Below, in pieces: positions 7,937-15,489 of a stretch of 33,342 bases of DNA. The stretch's first letter is position 1. Each line of letters starts with the position of its first letter. The DNA lies in the NCBI GenBank assembly GCA_964419935.1, contig CAYQQJ010000039.1, forward strand, positions 1 to 33,342, given 5' to 3'. Position numbers and translations under genes: made by a program. The notes under the pieces were generated by a model that ran no database searches, had not been told where the DNA came from, and saw only the letters and a list, made by a program, of their open reading frames with translations. The stretch is from CAYQQJ01 sp964419935. GTDB taxonomy: Bacteria; Pseudomonadota; Gammaproteobacteria; Pseudomonadales; Cellvibrionaceae.

Positions 7937-8647
7937 CTAAAACCGCTCCACTTCCGGCATGTATCGCCATTGCCCTTCGGGCATTTTGCGCAGGGAGACT
8001 GCCCCAATGCGCAAGCGGCGCATGGTTATGACGTTAAGGCCGACACTTTGACACATTTCCCGGATTTGACCGGATTTCGGATTCTTTAACGCGATTCGTA
8101 GTCGGCTCTCGCTTTGCCGACTGAACTTGGTGAGCCCTTTCCTGCTATTGCGGTCGCTGTTTTTGGAGTTCAACTGCATCAGCTGATCGTCGGTCAGTTC
8201 CCCATCAACATCCACAACATACTCCTGTTCCAACGTAACCTGCCGCTCCGCCCATTTACGGATCATGTAGCGATTTTGTGTCAGAACACACAGACCGCTT
8301 GCGCCCTGCTCCAGCGGGAAGCTTTCACTCAGGTGCCGAAAATGGCGCTTAAGCAGGCGCGTGCCACTGGTGTCTTCAGTCCAGTGGTTGCTGTGATTCA
8401 GCGTCTGCGCAAATGCCTCTACCGTGAGTTCAGCGTTACAGTGCCCAAGCAATGTGGCGGGACCACTGGAAATCAGATCGGCCTCAGGCAGTAACACCAC
8501 TTCCTCGTTCGTCACCATAGTTTGTGGATATTCCACCACTTCCCCATTCACAGACACCCAACCGCCTTCGATGTACAGTTCCGCTTCTCGGCGCGTGCAG
8601 CCAGTTATCTCGATTAAACGCTTGGACAAACGAATGGAATCAGTCAT
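7937..8647 (-). CDS. RsuA/RluF-type rRNA pseudouridine synthase homolog with an altered catalytic motif
   Basis: 236-aa protein with an N-terminal S4 RNA-binding domain (about residues 5-50: RLSKRLIEITGCTRREAELYIEGGWVSVNG in two halves) and a C-terminal RsuA/RluB/E/F-type domain ending in the typical RRLRIGAVSLRKMPEGQWR. The catalytic motif of this family is normally GRLDxxTxGL; here the matching stretch is PLEQGASGL (111-119), so Glu113 takes the place of the catalytic Asp and the preceding Arg is lost. It may bind rRNA without isomerising it, or use a variant mechanism. The ATG at 8647 was chosen because the S4 domain starts right there; a longer in-frame start at 8773 adds 42 unconserved residues. 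Confidence 0.85.
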   Translation of the reverse strand: MTDSIRLSKRLIEITGCTRREAELYIEGGWVSVNGEVVEYPQTMVTNEEVVLLPEADLISSGPATLLGHCNAELTVEAFAQTLNHSNHWTEDTSGTRLLKRHFRHLSESFPLEQGASGLCVLTQNRYMIRKWAERQVTLEQEYVVDVDGELTDDQLMQLNSKNSDRNSRKGLTKFSRQSESRLRIALKNPKSGQIREMCQSVGLNVITMRRLRIGAVSLRKMPEGQWRYMPEVERF

Positions 8648-8821
8648 GGTTAGTCTCGTCAGCAAAAACAACGCATTATAGCGGAAACGTCGGCCGCGCC
8701 TGGCTTTTCGTCGAGCAAACGGACAGTCTGCGTCAGTAAGTGCGCGAATTGATGTCGACGATCGGTCTGCCACAGGTTAGCATGCGCTCCCCCCATTCAC
8801 CTTGTTACCTTCAGAGACCTC

Positions 8822-9514
8822 ATGAAGCCGACCATTCTGCTCGACACCGCACTGATACCCGACACGAAAACCGAATTGAAACTGTTCACCCATGACGGCG
8901 AGTTTTCAATTCGCATTCCGGGCCGTGGCGAGTTGATGAACACCAAGGTCCATGGTTCAGAGAAAGCATTGGCAGACTTGGCTTGTGAGCGCATGGGCTC
9001 CGGCGAAAAACCGCGCATACTGGTTGGTGGGTTGGGCATGGGCTTCACTCTCGCCGCAGCACTGGCGGCTACCGGGCCCGATGCGCAGGTGATGGTGGCT
9101 GAGCTTGTACCGGAAGTCGTGAAGTGGAATCGGGAATTAATGGGCGAAGCTTCTGGGCATCCACTGGCAGACGCTCGTACCACGGTTTATGTGGGCGATG
9201 TAGCCGACGTGTTACGCGGCGACGAGGAAGGTTTTGATGCAATTCTGCTCGATGTGGACAATGGGCCGGAAGCATTGATTCGCAGACAAAACAACTGGCT
9301 TTACACCATTCCAGGGTTGGAAGTAGCCCGCCGTGCCTTGAGGCCTCAGGGTGTGTTGGCGGTGTGGTCGGCGGGACCTGACCAGTTATTCAAATCGCGC
9401 CTGAAGCACGCCGGCTACAAAGTGGAAGAGAAAGTTGTCCGTCCGCATCGGGCGGGCAAAGGATCCCGACATTACATTTGGCTTGGATCGGCCAAACCCG
9501 GAGATCGATCATAG
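8822..9514 (+). CDS. Spermidine synthase-like protein (class I SAM-binding fold)
   Basis: 230-aa cytoplasmic protein of the spermidine synthase/class I methyltransferase fold. Motif I is clear at residues 66-74 (ILVGGLGMG), followed by VMVAELVPEVVKWNRE (acidic residue after strand 2), DAILLDVDNGPEAL for the acidic loop of strand 4, and ALRPQGVLAVWSAG. It lacks the N-terminal beta-domain of full-length polyamine aminopropyltransferases (about 280 aa), so polyamine synthesis is doubtful and a methyltransferase or other SAM-dependent role is equally possible. The ATG at 8822 has only a weak ribosome binding site. It diverges from the pseudouridine synthase homolog, and a palindromic repeat lies just downstream. 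Confidence 0.8.
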   Translation: MKPTILLDTALIPDTKTELKLFTHDGEFSIRIPGRGELMNTKVHGSEKALADLACERMGSGEKPRILVGGLGMGFTLAAALAATGPDAQVMVAELVPEVVKWNRELMGEASGHPLADARTTVYVGDVADVLRGDEEGFDAILLDVDNGPEALIRRQNNWLYTIPGLEVARRALRPQGVLAVWSAGPDQLFKSRLKHAGYKVEEKVVRPHRAGKGSRHYIWLGSAKPGDRS

Positions 9515-9549
9515 GCTAGTGGGTCATGGGCGCAGTAGTGCGCGGAAAA

Positions 9550-9582
9550 TGTCGGAAGGCGCCTACGGCTTTTTCGACCTAC
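9550..9582 (+). repeat. 33-nt REP/BoxC-like palindromic element, left copy
   Basis: Starts TGTCGGAAGGCGCCT and ends GCTTTTTCGACCTAC; the two halves can fold into an imperfect hairpin. The same 33 nt recur inverted at 10390-10422 with one central mismatch. The design recalls the BoxC/REP palindromes of enterobacteria. It lies after the spermidine-synthase-like gene and before the dedA stop, between convergent genes. Adjacent sequence (9583-9610) contains ATTCACC/ATTTACT/AATCAC-like steps also seen beside the other copy. Confidence 0.75.
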
Positions 9583-9613
9583 AAATACCGATTCACCATT
9601 TACTAATCACTCC

Positions 9614-10219
9614 TCATCGCTCACGGCTTCGAGCAATTTTTGTAACTCGAACTACGTAAGCAACAACGGCAATGGCAATAATTACCCAGGTGACGGGGCC
9701 AAGATACTCGCTGATTTTTGGGAACTGCTGCCCGAGAAAATAACCGCCGCAGCCGAGTGCGGCTGTCCATACGACGGTCCCCACCGCGGTAAACAATAAA
9801 AATGAAGTGAATGGCATTCCTGAAATACCCGCCGGGACAGAAATGAACGTGCGTATCAATGGCACGAGCCTCCCCAGCAACACTGCCTTGGTCCCGTGCT
9901 TATGAAAGAAGTGCTCTGCGCGATCAAGGTCCGCGGGCTGCAAGCCTATCCAGATGCCATGCTTTTCTGTCCACCTGTGGAGGTCGTGGGCCCCTGCCTT
10001 GCTCCCCACCCAGTACCAGAAGATTGCTCCGAGCACAGAACCCAATGAACCGAACAGAATGACCCACACCAGGTTCATATCGCCTTGTGCAGACATATAG
10101 CCGGCCAATGGCATGATGTATTCCGACGGCAAGGGTGGAAACAAATTCTCCGCAAACATCAGAAAACCTATACCGGCCGGACCCATTGCCTGAATGATTT
10201 GCGTGACCCAGTCCTTCAC
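9614..10219 (-). CDS. DedA family membrane protein
   Basis: 201-aa inner-membrane protein of the DedA/SNARE-associated (VTT) superfamily, whose members act in membrane lipid flipping and proton-motive-force maintenance. It has the N-terminal FAENLFPPLPSEYIMPLAG motif, the basic GRLVPLIRTFISVPAGISGM motif in the second half, and hydrophobic segments at about 15-35, 48-70, 130-160 and 170-190. The length is normal. The ATG at 10219 fits the family start. The gene is bracketed by inverted copies of a 33-nt palindromic repeat (9550-9582 and 10390-10422), which suggests local shuffling or recombination. The exact lipid substrate is unknown. Confidence 0.93.
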   Translation of the reverse strand: MKDWVTQIIQAMGPAGIGFLMFAENLFPPLPSEYIMPLAGYMSAQGDMNLVWVILFGSLGSVLGAIFWYWVGSKAGAHDLHRWTEKHGIWIGLQPADLDRAEHFFHKHGTKAVLLGRLVPLIRTFISVPAGISGMPFTSFLLFTAVGTVVWTAALGCGGYFLGQQFPKISEYLGPVTWVIIAIAVVAYVVRVTKIARSRER

Positions 10220-10389
10220 TATCGATGTCTCCCCAAGAACAGAAGCAAGGCCTTACGTTTACGCACCAAAGGCCTCTTGAGTGTTATTCATGCGGTTGGA
10301 CCATGGGTGTGGCGGATTGTTCTGCGAAGGTCGGGTGATAGTGAATGGTGTGTTGGTGATTGGTAAACGGTAAATGATGATGGGTATTC

Positions 10390-10422
10390 GTAGGTCGAAA
10401 AAGCCTTAGGCGCCTTCCGACA
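10390..10422 (-). repeat. 33-nt REP/BoxC-like palindromic element, right copy
   Basis: Inverted copy of 9550-9582, matching 32 of 33 positions. On the plus strand it is preceded (10333-10389) by a run of GTGAATGG, GGTGATT, GGTAAAC and GGTAAAT-like steps, a degenerate heptamer tract. The same order of tract then palindrome is present in the left copy when that copy is read on its minus strand. Confidence 0.75.
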
Positions 10423-10473
10423 TTACCTCGATTGTAACGTTATGCTGGACTAATCCCCGCACTACATAGAACG

Positions 10474-10502
10474 AGTTGGGTCCGCCTGAGCGGACCCCAA
10501 CT
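10474..10502 (-). terminator. Hairpin terminator of the DUF349 gene
   Basis: GTTGGGTCCGC (10475-10485) pairs with GCGGACCCCAAC (10490-10501) around the loop CTGA, with one bulged C. It lies 15-40 nt after the DUF349 stop on the minus strand. The following T-tract is weak, so efficiency is uncertain. Confidence 0.55.
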
Positions 10503-10516
10503 TCATCCCCATCGTA

Positions 10517-13036
10517 CTATTTCAATTTTTGCCATACGCTCTGAAATCGCTGAAACAATATTTGATACACATCTGCCGGTACTGGCCCCACTTCGACCCA
10601 ATCCAACGCCAGGGTTTCAGGAGATGCCGCAGTCGCCTGCCCTAGGCCTTTTTGCAGCAGATTAACCTGGTACTCCATACGCTTGGCCTTGTCTTCGTCA
10701 GGTGAAGCAACATCGCCCAGAATCTCTGCGCGTATACACAGCAATCTCAAACGTTCCTGATTTGTTTTCAGGTCACCCGAGGGCATTTCGTCCAGTTTCT
10801 GTTTGACCTTGGACTGAGCGCCCTCCGGCCACCGATTGTTTTGCGTGATCTTTTCAGTGACCGCATCTCTCAATAATGATGCATCAGGGTCGTTACCACT
10901 GACTGCGAGCAAGTACCCATTGATATCCTCATTGATGGAAAACAAGGTATTCCATGCATCCTGATCTGCCTGTTGCACCTGTTGTTTGACTTTCTCATCG
11001 TACTGTTCCAGCACCTGAAAAAATGCACGTTGAGTAGACTTTTCAGATTTCGGCGGCAAATCGCCAACCTCCGCAAATGACGCCTTGATTTGATCCCGAT
11101 CTGCTCGAGTGGCGAGAAATTCCTCACCGGACAGCTTGGTCAGGTTTTTCAGATCATCTATCAGATTTTTGGCTTTACCCAGATTCTCCTCAAGCACTGC
11201 ATTCTGCTCCGCCATGGCGTTTTGCTTTCTCGCAAAAATACTGTCGCAGTGTTGACGGAACTGTTTCCACAAACATTCATTTTCTTTGTAGTTACAGCGG
11301 CCAATTGTCTTCCATTGAGCCTGTAGTCGTTTAGCGGCTTCGATCGCTTGATCGATATCAACAGTTGTCGCAAGTTTTTCCGCCTGCGCCACAATTTGCT
11401 CTTTAGTGTGCTTATTCTTACTGTACTCACCTTCGAGCTTTGCTTGAATAGCGGCCATGGCCTCATCAAATTGGGAGAGAACGGATTTGTTCGCGCTCCG
11501 GTCAACCGGGGTGTAGGAATGAAGTTCCTGACGCGCTGAGTGCAAGACCTTTTCGACCTGACGCCAGTCGGCATTGTCCCAATCATTCTGTTCGACATAG
11601 TCCTGCAATTGCTTGACGAGAACCCGACGCTTTTCCAGATTCTGCTTTCGCACAACCGCAAGTTCCTGATAAAACGCCTTGCACGGCTCGTAGGCTTTAT
11701 CTGCCGCGTCACTGAACCGCTGCCATAAATCTTCCTGGCGGTCCTTACCGCTTTGGGCCAGCTCTTTCCATTCATCCTGGAGTTTCTTGATTTTGGTTGC
11801 CAATGCTTCTGGCGGAAGTTCGGCGCCCACCAGCGCTTCCATGGATTCGACCAGGGCTTCTTTTTTGGGTACCACGGCATATGCCTGCCAATCGATAAGT
11901 TTTTGTATCCCTTCATCAAGGCTGCCCAACTGATCCGCGATGCCATTCGGCAGTTTGTCCAGCATCGGGAGTTTTTCGTCGATTGAATGACGAATGCCCA
12001 AAGCCTGTTTAAGCCGACCCTGTTCAACCGCAGATTGACTGCGACGCAGCAGGCCTTTGATTACCCGAAGGTGTTTCTGTCGGGCCTCGCGCTCTTCCCG
12101 GGCTTCCTTTGTCTCCTGAAGAGCTTCCTGAATGGTTTCCTGATCGACGTGTTCGACTTCTGATATTTCGTGTGCGGCCGGCTCAGCCGCGACTTCTAAC
12201 GGAGATTCCGCAATATCCGTCGATACTGCTTCGGTTTCTCCCGCGTCAATCTCGACTTTGCTCTCGCTCTCCGCTTGCTCCACGCGCTCCCGGCAAATCT
12301 CCAGGGCGGCCGTAATCCGCTGGGTTTCATCCGCCGGAGTCTGCTCTGCCACCTCGCCCCAGCGCCTTTCAAGGCCGTGCAGACGGAAGCTGTAGTCCTT
12401 GTCGAAGGCGCGCTGACTGTGCTGTTCGGCATCTGAGCACAACTTGGCAATCTGATTTTCCAATTCGACTTGTGCGTCTTTTTCCGCCTTGATAGCGTCG
12501 AGCTTACCCTTGATGATTTTGTATGTACTCTTGTCCTTGCTCTTGAATGCCTGGGCCAAAGCCTTCAAAAGATCTGGTTCATCGATACGCCGGGCCAAAG
12601 TTTGCCGCACGGCGGCGGATGGCGTCTTGGTACAGATGTCCGCGAGCATCCGTTGGTCCTGAATACCCGCCAACACCTGATCCTGTAAGTCAGTCGTTTT
12701 ACACAGGCCCGCAATCGCCAGAAGCTTTTCCGGTTGCTCGATATCCGTGATCAGTTGCGACAGACCCACTTCGCCGCTGTCGATAAGGCTCGCTAGCCGA
12801 ATTCGCGCCGCACGCTCCAGTGCCGGTGGCCCACTGAAAGCCACATTCCGCACAACTGCCGAGTACGGCAGCCGTTGCAGAGCCCCTACCCGCATTTCCA
12901 TATCATCAGGATCTCCCTGAGAACCTGCAACCAGTGCTTCAAGGGCTGCCAAAGGTTCATCAGCCAAGCGGTTAAGCCTGTTTTCCGGCTTTGATGATTG
13001 GGGTTTTCGGGAAAGAAGCTGTCGGAAGAGTTTCAT
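10517..13036 (-). CDS. DUF349 domain-containing protein
   Basis: Large hydrophilic cytoplasmic protein of 839 aa made mostly of helical, coiled-coil-rich DUF349 repeats. Typical repeat signatures are EWKELAQSGKDRQEDLWQRF and QWKTIGRCNYKENECLWKQF, each followed by a basic helical stretch. The N-terminal ~200 residues resemble short HEAT-like steps (ALQRLPYSAVVRNVAFS, ARRIDEPDLLKALAQAFKSK). A very acidic Glu-rich segment lies near residues 255-310. The ATG at 13036 gives MKLFRQLLSRKPQSS, the expected family start; the frame is open for another 52 codons upstream but that part looks non-coding. No enzymatic motif is visible. The function is unknown. Confidence 0.9.
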   Translation of the reverse strand: MKLFRQLLSRKPQSSKPENRLNRLADEPLAALEALVAGSQGDPDDMEMRVGALQRLPYSAVVRNVAFSGPPALERAARIRLASLIDSGEVGLSQLITDIEQPEKLLAIAGLCKTTDLQDQVLAGIQDQRMLADICTKTPSAAVRQTLARRIDEPDLLKALAQAFKSKDKSTYKIIKGKLDAIKAEKDAQVELENQIAKLCSDAEQHSQRAFDKDYSFRLHGLERRWGEVAEQTPADETQRITAALEICRERVEQAESESKVEIDAGETEAVSTDIAESPLEVAAEPAAHEISEVEHVDQETIQEALQETKEAREEREARQKHLRVIKGLLRRSQSAVEQGRLKQALGIRHSIDEKLPMLDKLPNGIADQLGSLDEGIQKLIDWQAYAVVPKKEALVESMEALVGAELPPEALATKIKKLQDEWKELAQSGKDRQEDLWQRFSDAADKAYEPCKAFYQELAVVRKQNLEKRRVLVKQLQDYVEQNDWDNADWRQVEKVLHSARQELHSYTPVDRSANKSVLSQFDEAMAAIQAKLEGEYSKNKHTKEQIVAQAEKLATTVDIDQAIEAAKRLQAQWKTIGRCNYKENECLWKQFRQHCDSIFARKQNAMAEQNAVLEENLGKAKNLIDDLKNLTKLSGEEFLATRADRDQIKASFAEVGDLPPKSEKSTQRAFFQVLEQYDEKVKQQVQQADQDAWNTLFSINEDINGYLLAVSGNDPDASLLRDAVTEKITQNNRWPEGAQSKVKQKLDEMPSGDLKTNQERLRLLCIRAEILGDVASPDEDKAKRMEYQVNLLQKGLGQATAASPETLALDWVEVGPVPADVYQILFQRFQSVWQKLK

Positions 13037-13414
13037 AATAAGATTGCCTGCGTAGTGGTTGCCAAGGCCGGACGGCCTGGAAGAGTATGGTTTGTGAGCT
13101 GGCCTATCGGATGCTAAAGCTGGAACGTGAGTCTTTCGTAACAGCCCGTTATCCATCTTTTTATTGAAGGCCGCGAACCCGAACACCAGCACTGCTGCCC
13201 TGCCCCGGGTTGATCGGAGAGAGTATATACACTTCCCTTACCGCTTCACAGCCGCCATCTATTCAGTGGTGTCATTCCCAGGCCTGAATCATAGTGAACC
13301 ACGCCACATACCTCATATTATGTACGGCTGACGATTGAAATAGCAGCATATAGACATTAATCTACCCGACTAAATATAAATCCAAAGGGATACCTGACTC
13401 ACAAGGAACATAAC
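13037..13414. other. Divergent intergenic region upstream of the DUF349 gene and of the unknown four-gene cluster
   Basis: About 378 bp without a convincing gene. It must contain the promoters of both flanking transcripts. The half toward 13414 is noticeably AT-richer than the DUF349 gene. Apart from the candidate promoter at 13335-13363 I see no strong repeat or RNA structure. Confidence 0.5.
13335..13363 (+). promoter_or_regulatory. Candidate sigma-70 promoter for the unknown four-gene cluster
   Basis: TTGAAA at 13335-13340 and TAATCT at 13358-13363 are separated by exactly 17 bp and lie about 50 bp before the first start codon of the cluster. This is a consensus match only. Confidence 0.35.
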
Positions 13415-13853
13415 ATGTCAGAACAATTCAAGGCCCTGGCCGCACTGTCCGGCTTCTCCAAAGTTCTTGGTACCGACTCCAGCCAATTCGTTCTCCTCGA
13501 CCGCGATACCAATGGTAATGCGGCGCCCCATCTATATTGATGGCCGCCTCGCTCGCAAATTCACGGGTTTAAGCTCCATGGCAGCCGAAACGGTGTTCGC
13601 CAAGATAAAGCAGCTGCGAGCTACAGCTGGCGGCATGGGCGCCTATTCCAATACCAACAATGCAATGGAGCACATGACCGTGATCGGCTCCATAGGCGTG
13701 CGCTATAAGATGTTCCAGAGCACCGGTGATCCCGCAAAGAAACCCGGGGTCTATATCACGGATTTGGATGTGGGTAAGTTTGCGGATGGGGAGCCGGGGC
13801 TTTATAACGTCGCGAAAGATCGAGGTGAATGGGAGGTGCGCGAAAGCCGGTAG
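13415..13853 (+). pseudogene. Unknown protein gene with a single-base frameshift (cluster gene A)
   Basis: ATG at 13415 follows AAGGA with good spacing and encodes MSEQFKALAALSGFSKVLG and on to ...DRDTNGNAAP, then hits TGA at 13538-13540. In the neighbouring frame the same protein continues as IYIDGRLARKFTGLSSMAA and runs to 13853. The switch occurs at a CCCC run (13526-13529): removing one C restores one frame of about 145 aa. The N-terminal part of the second frame alone (from 13467) looks artificial. This is either a real disrupting mutation, a slippage site or a sequencing error. I recognise no domain; the product is soluble, with a Gly/Ala-rich middle. Its end overlaps the next gene by 25 bp, which implies translational coupling. 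Confidence 0.6.
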
Positions 13854-14734
13854 AGACTATCAATACCGAATTTGCGGCAATCAATGGCTTGTGCAAAGAT
13901 CGGCAGCATGCCGCAAAAGAGATACTCCCTTCCATGCTGGGAGATGTTTACCCAACTGGCAACGTTGGAAGACACGGCTATACGCTATGCTACAACCCAC
14001 CTTCTCTCCACCATGCGGGAAGTATTTGGCGATCCCCGAAACAAAAAAGGACCAACAAATTGGTTACCGCGGTTCACCTGAAGGACGCCCTGCTGGATGC
14101 CCAGAACCGCAATCAGAAGGTGCATTGGGTCGTACACAGCGACGGTGCTCATCTGCTACATGACGCGCTCAACATGGTCGGCGGCCGGGATCTCAGTTGC
14201 CACACCATGATATTCCTGGCGCCCACCAAGGATGTTAGCGCCATTCTGCCCATGCTACGTAAAAGCAAGATCAATCTGCACGCCGATGTGATGCGAATGC
14301 ATGACGACGATTGGCGCAGCAAAAAGACCCAGATGGGCAGCGGCAAAAAGCTGGAACAAGAACTGGCTCAAATCCCCGGTTTTTCGGCGCGCGGTGAGGA
14401 CTTACGCAAGCAAGCCCAGCGCGACCGCCATAAAGTCACTACGAATTTCATAAAGAGCGCAAGTTACGGCTTAGCAGCGGGTGCCTTTTTCTTGGCACCA
14501 ATGGTAACGGGTGTTGCGGCAGCGAATCTTGCCTGGCAAAGCTATGGTGCCATTACCAATGACACACACCAATCTTTGCGTAATATGCTGGCAAATAGAA
14601 GCAAAAATCCGGGCCTAAACCCCCATATGCATCCCCTTAAATCCCAGGATCAAATGAATCGACACGCGAGACAGCACTCCGGCTCAACAGCGAAAACCTT
14701 CCGCGACGTACTGCGTGAGTTGGTGAAGAGGTAA
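13829..14734 (+). CDS. Unknown protein with a Ser-hydrolase-like HSDGA motif and a hydrophobic segment (cluster gene B)
   Basis: 301 aa, not recognised. Around residue 104 the stretch WVVHSDGAHLLHDAL (strand, tight turn with Ser, helix) resembles the nucleophile elbow of alpha/beta hydrolases, although the first Gly of GxSxG is Val-His here. It is followed by a strand-like TMIFLAPTKD and by an Asp/His-rich MRMHDDDW stretch (156-162) that could supply other catalytic residues. Residues 211-236 are hydrophobic and could insert into a membrane; the tail is basic and hydrophilic. The ATG at 13829 overlaps the end of gene A, with AGGTGA just before it. Gene C starts 3 nt after its stop. A lipase-like effector is possible, but this is a motif-level guess. 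Confidence 0.65.
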   Translation: MGGARKPVETINTEFAAINGLCKDRQHAAKEILPSMLGDVYPTGNVGRHGYTLCYNPPSLHHAGSIWRSPKQKRTNKLVTAVHLKDALLDAQNRNQKVHWVVHSDGAHLLHDALNMVGGRDLSCHTMIFLAPTKDVSAILPMLRKSKINLHADVMRMHDDDWRSKKTQMGSGKKLEQELAQIPGFSARGEDLRKQAQRDRHKVTTNFIKSASYGLAAGAFFLAPMVTGVAAANLAWQSYGAITNDTHQSLRNMLANRSKNPGLNPHMHPLKSQDQMNRHARQHSGSTAKTFRDVLRELVKR

Positions 14735-14737
14735 CCC

Positions 14738-15475
14738 ATGGTTTGGATACTAGATAAAGTGCTCGGATCCGATTTGGACCTAAAAGGTCCCAACCTGGAT
14801 AATGCACCTTGGCTGGAACTGGATTTCTCGGGGACAACGCTTCGCTATCGCGACCCGATGCATACGGCTATGTTTCCGGTCAATGTTTTTGCAAAAGATA
14901 TGAATATCTTTGATGTTAATCATTATGAAGAACAAGAAAGTGGTCATCAGGCTATGCGGTTTTACATTAAAGGCTGGGCGTTCACTGGCAGAGGGAGACG
15001 AGGAGGAGTAGATCTCTCTGCTCGCGTAATTTATTTTTCTAATAAGCTCGGACACGACCACAGCTGCTTCGAAAAAGACAGCTTTGAGGATGAGGTTTTC
15101 GAGTTTTGTCATAGGGGGTGGGGCTGGCAAAACGAGAGTAGAGAGGTTGGGGATTTGGGGAAGAAGCTGTTCATTTATCCGGTTGAATCTACTGATCTGA
15201 ACTACTTGAAAATTAACGGGATAAACTGGTGCCATTTTTCTCCACAAGCCAAAGGTAAGCCGCCGGAAGTACATTATGCTTATCCTTTAACAGCGCATCA
15301 TATATTGGTATTGAAATTTACCCTGCTCGGCTACGGTGCCACAGACTTCTACAGCCTAGAGACCAACCTGGAGCAGGCAACACTCGCTTTTGTGGACGAA
15401 TTTATGGCGAACTTTTACATTGAATTGTCACCTGAATCCAAAGCGCAACGAGCGGCGGCGAAGAATCCCGTGTGA
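14738..15475 (+). CDS. Unknown protein, paralog of the next gene (cluster gene C)
   Basis: 245-aa soluble protein of unknown function. It starts at an ATG with AGAGG upstream, 3 nt after gene B. It shares with gene D the N-terminal motif LDNAPWLEL...TTLRYRDP (from residue 20), a middle WAFTGR motif, and a C-terminal LTAHHILVLKFTL stretch. It is aromatic-rich and acidic, without a signal peptide or membrane segment. Base composition is clearly lower in GC than the flanking genes (for example 14880-14960 and 15030-15110), which suggests acquisition by transfer. The position downstream of a candidate effector and the duplication suggest an immunity-type role; no direct evidence supports it. Confidence 0.65.
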   Translation: MVWILDKVLGSDLDLKGPNLDNAPWLELDFSGTTLRYRDPMHTAMFPVNVFAKDMNIFDVNHYEEQESGHQAMRFYIKGWAFTGRGRRGGVDLSARVIYFSNKLGHDHSCFEKDSFEDEVFEFCHRGWGWQNESREVGDLGKKLFIYPVESTDLNYLKINGINWCHFSPQAKGKPPEVHYAYPLTAHHILVLKFTLLGYGATDFYSLETNLEQATLAFVDEFMANFYIELSPESKAQRAAAKNPV

Positions 15476-15489
15476 GTATCTGAGAAAAC

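Noticed and set aside
13829..14734. Firm assignment of cluster gene B as a lipase
   Set aside because: Only a partial nucleophile-elbow pattern is present; the first Gly of GxSxG is absent and the other triad residues cannot be fixed by eye.
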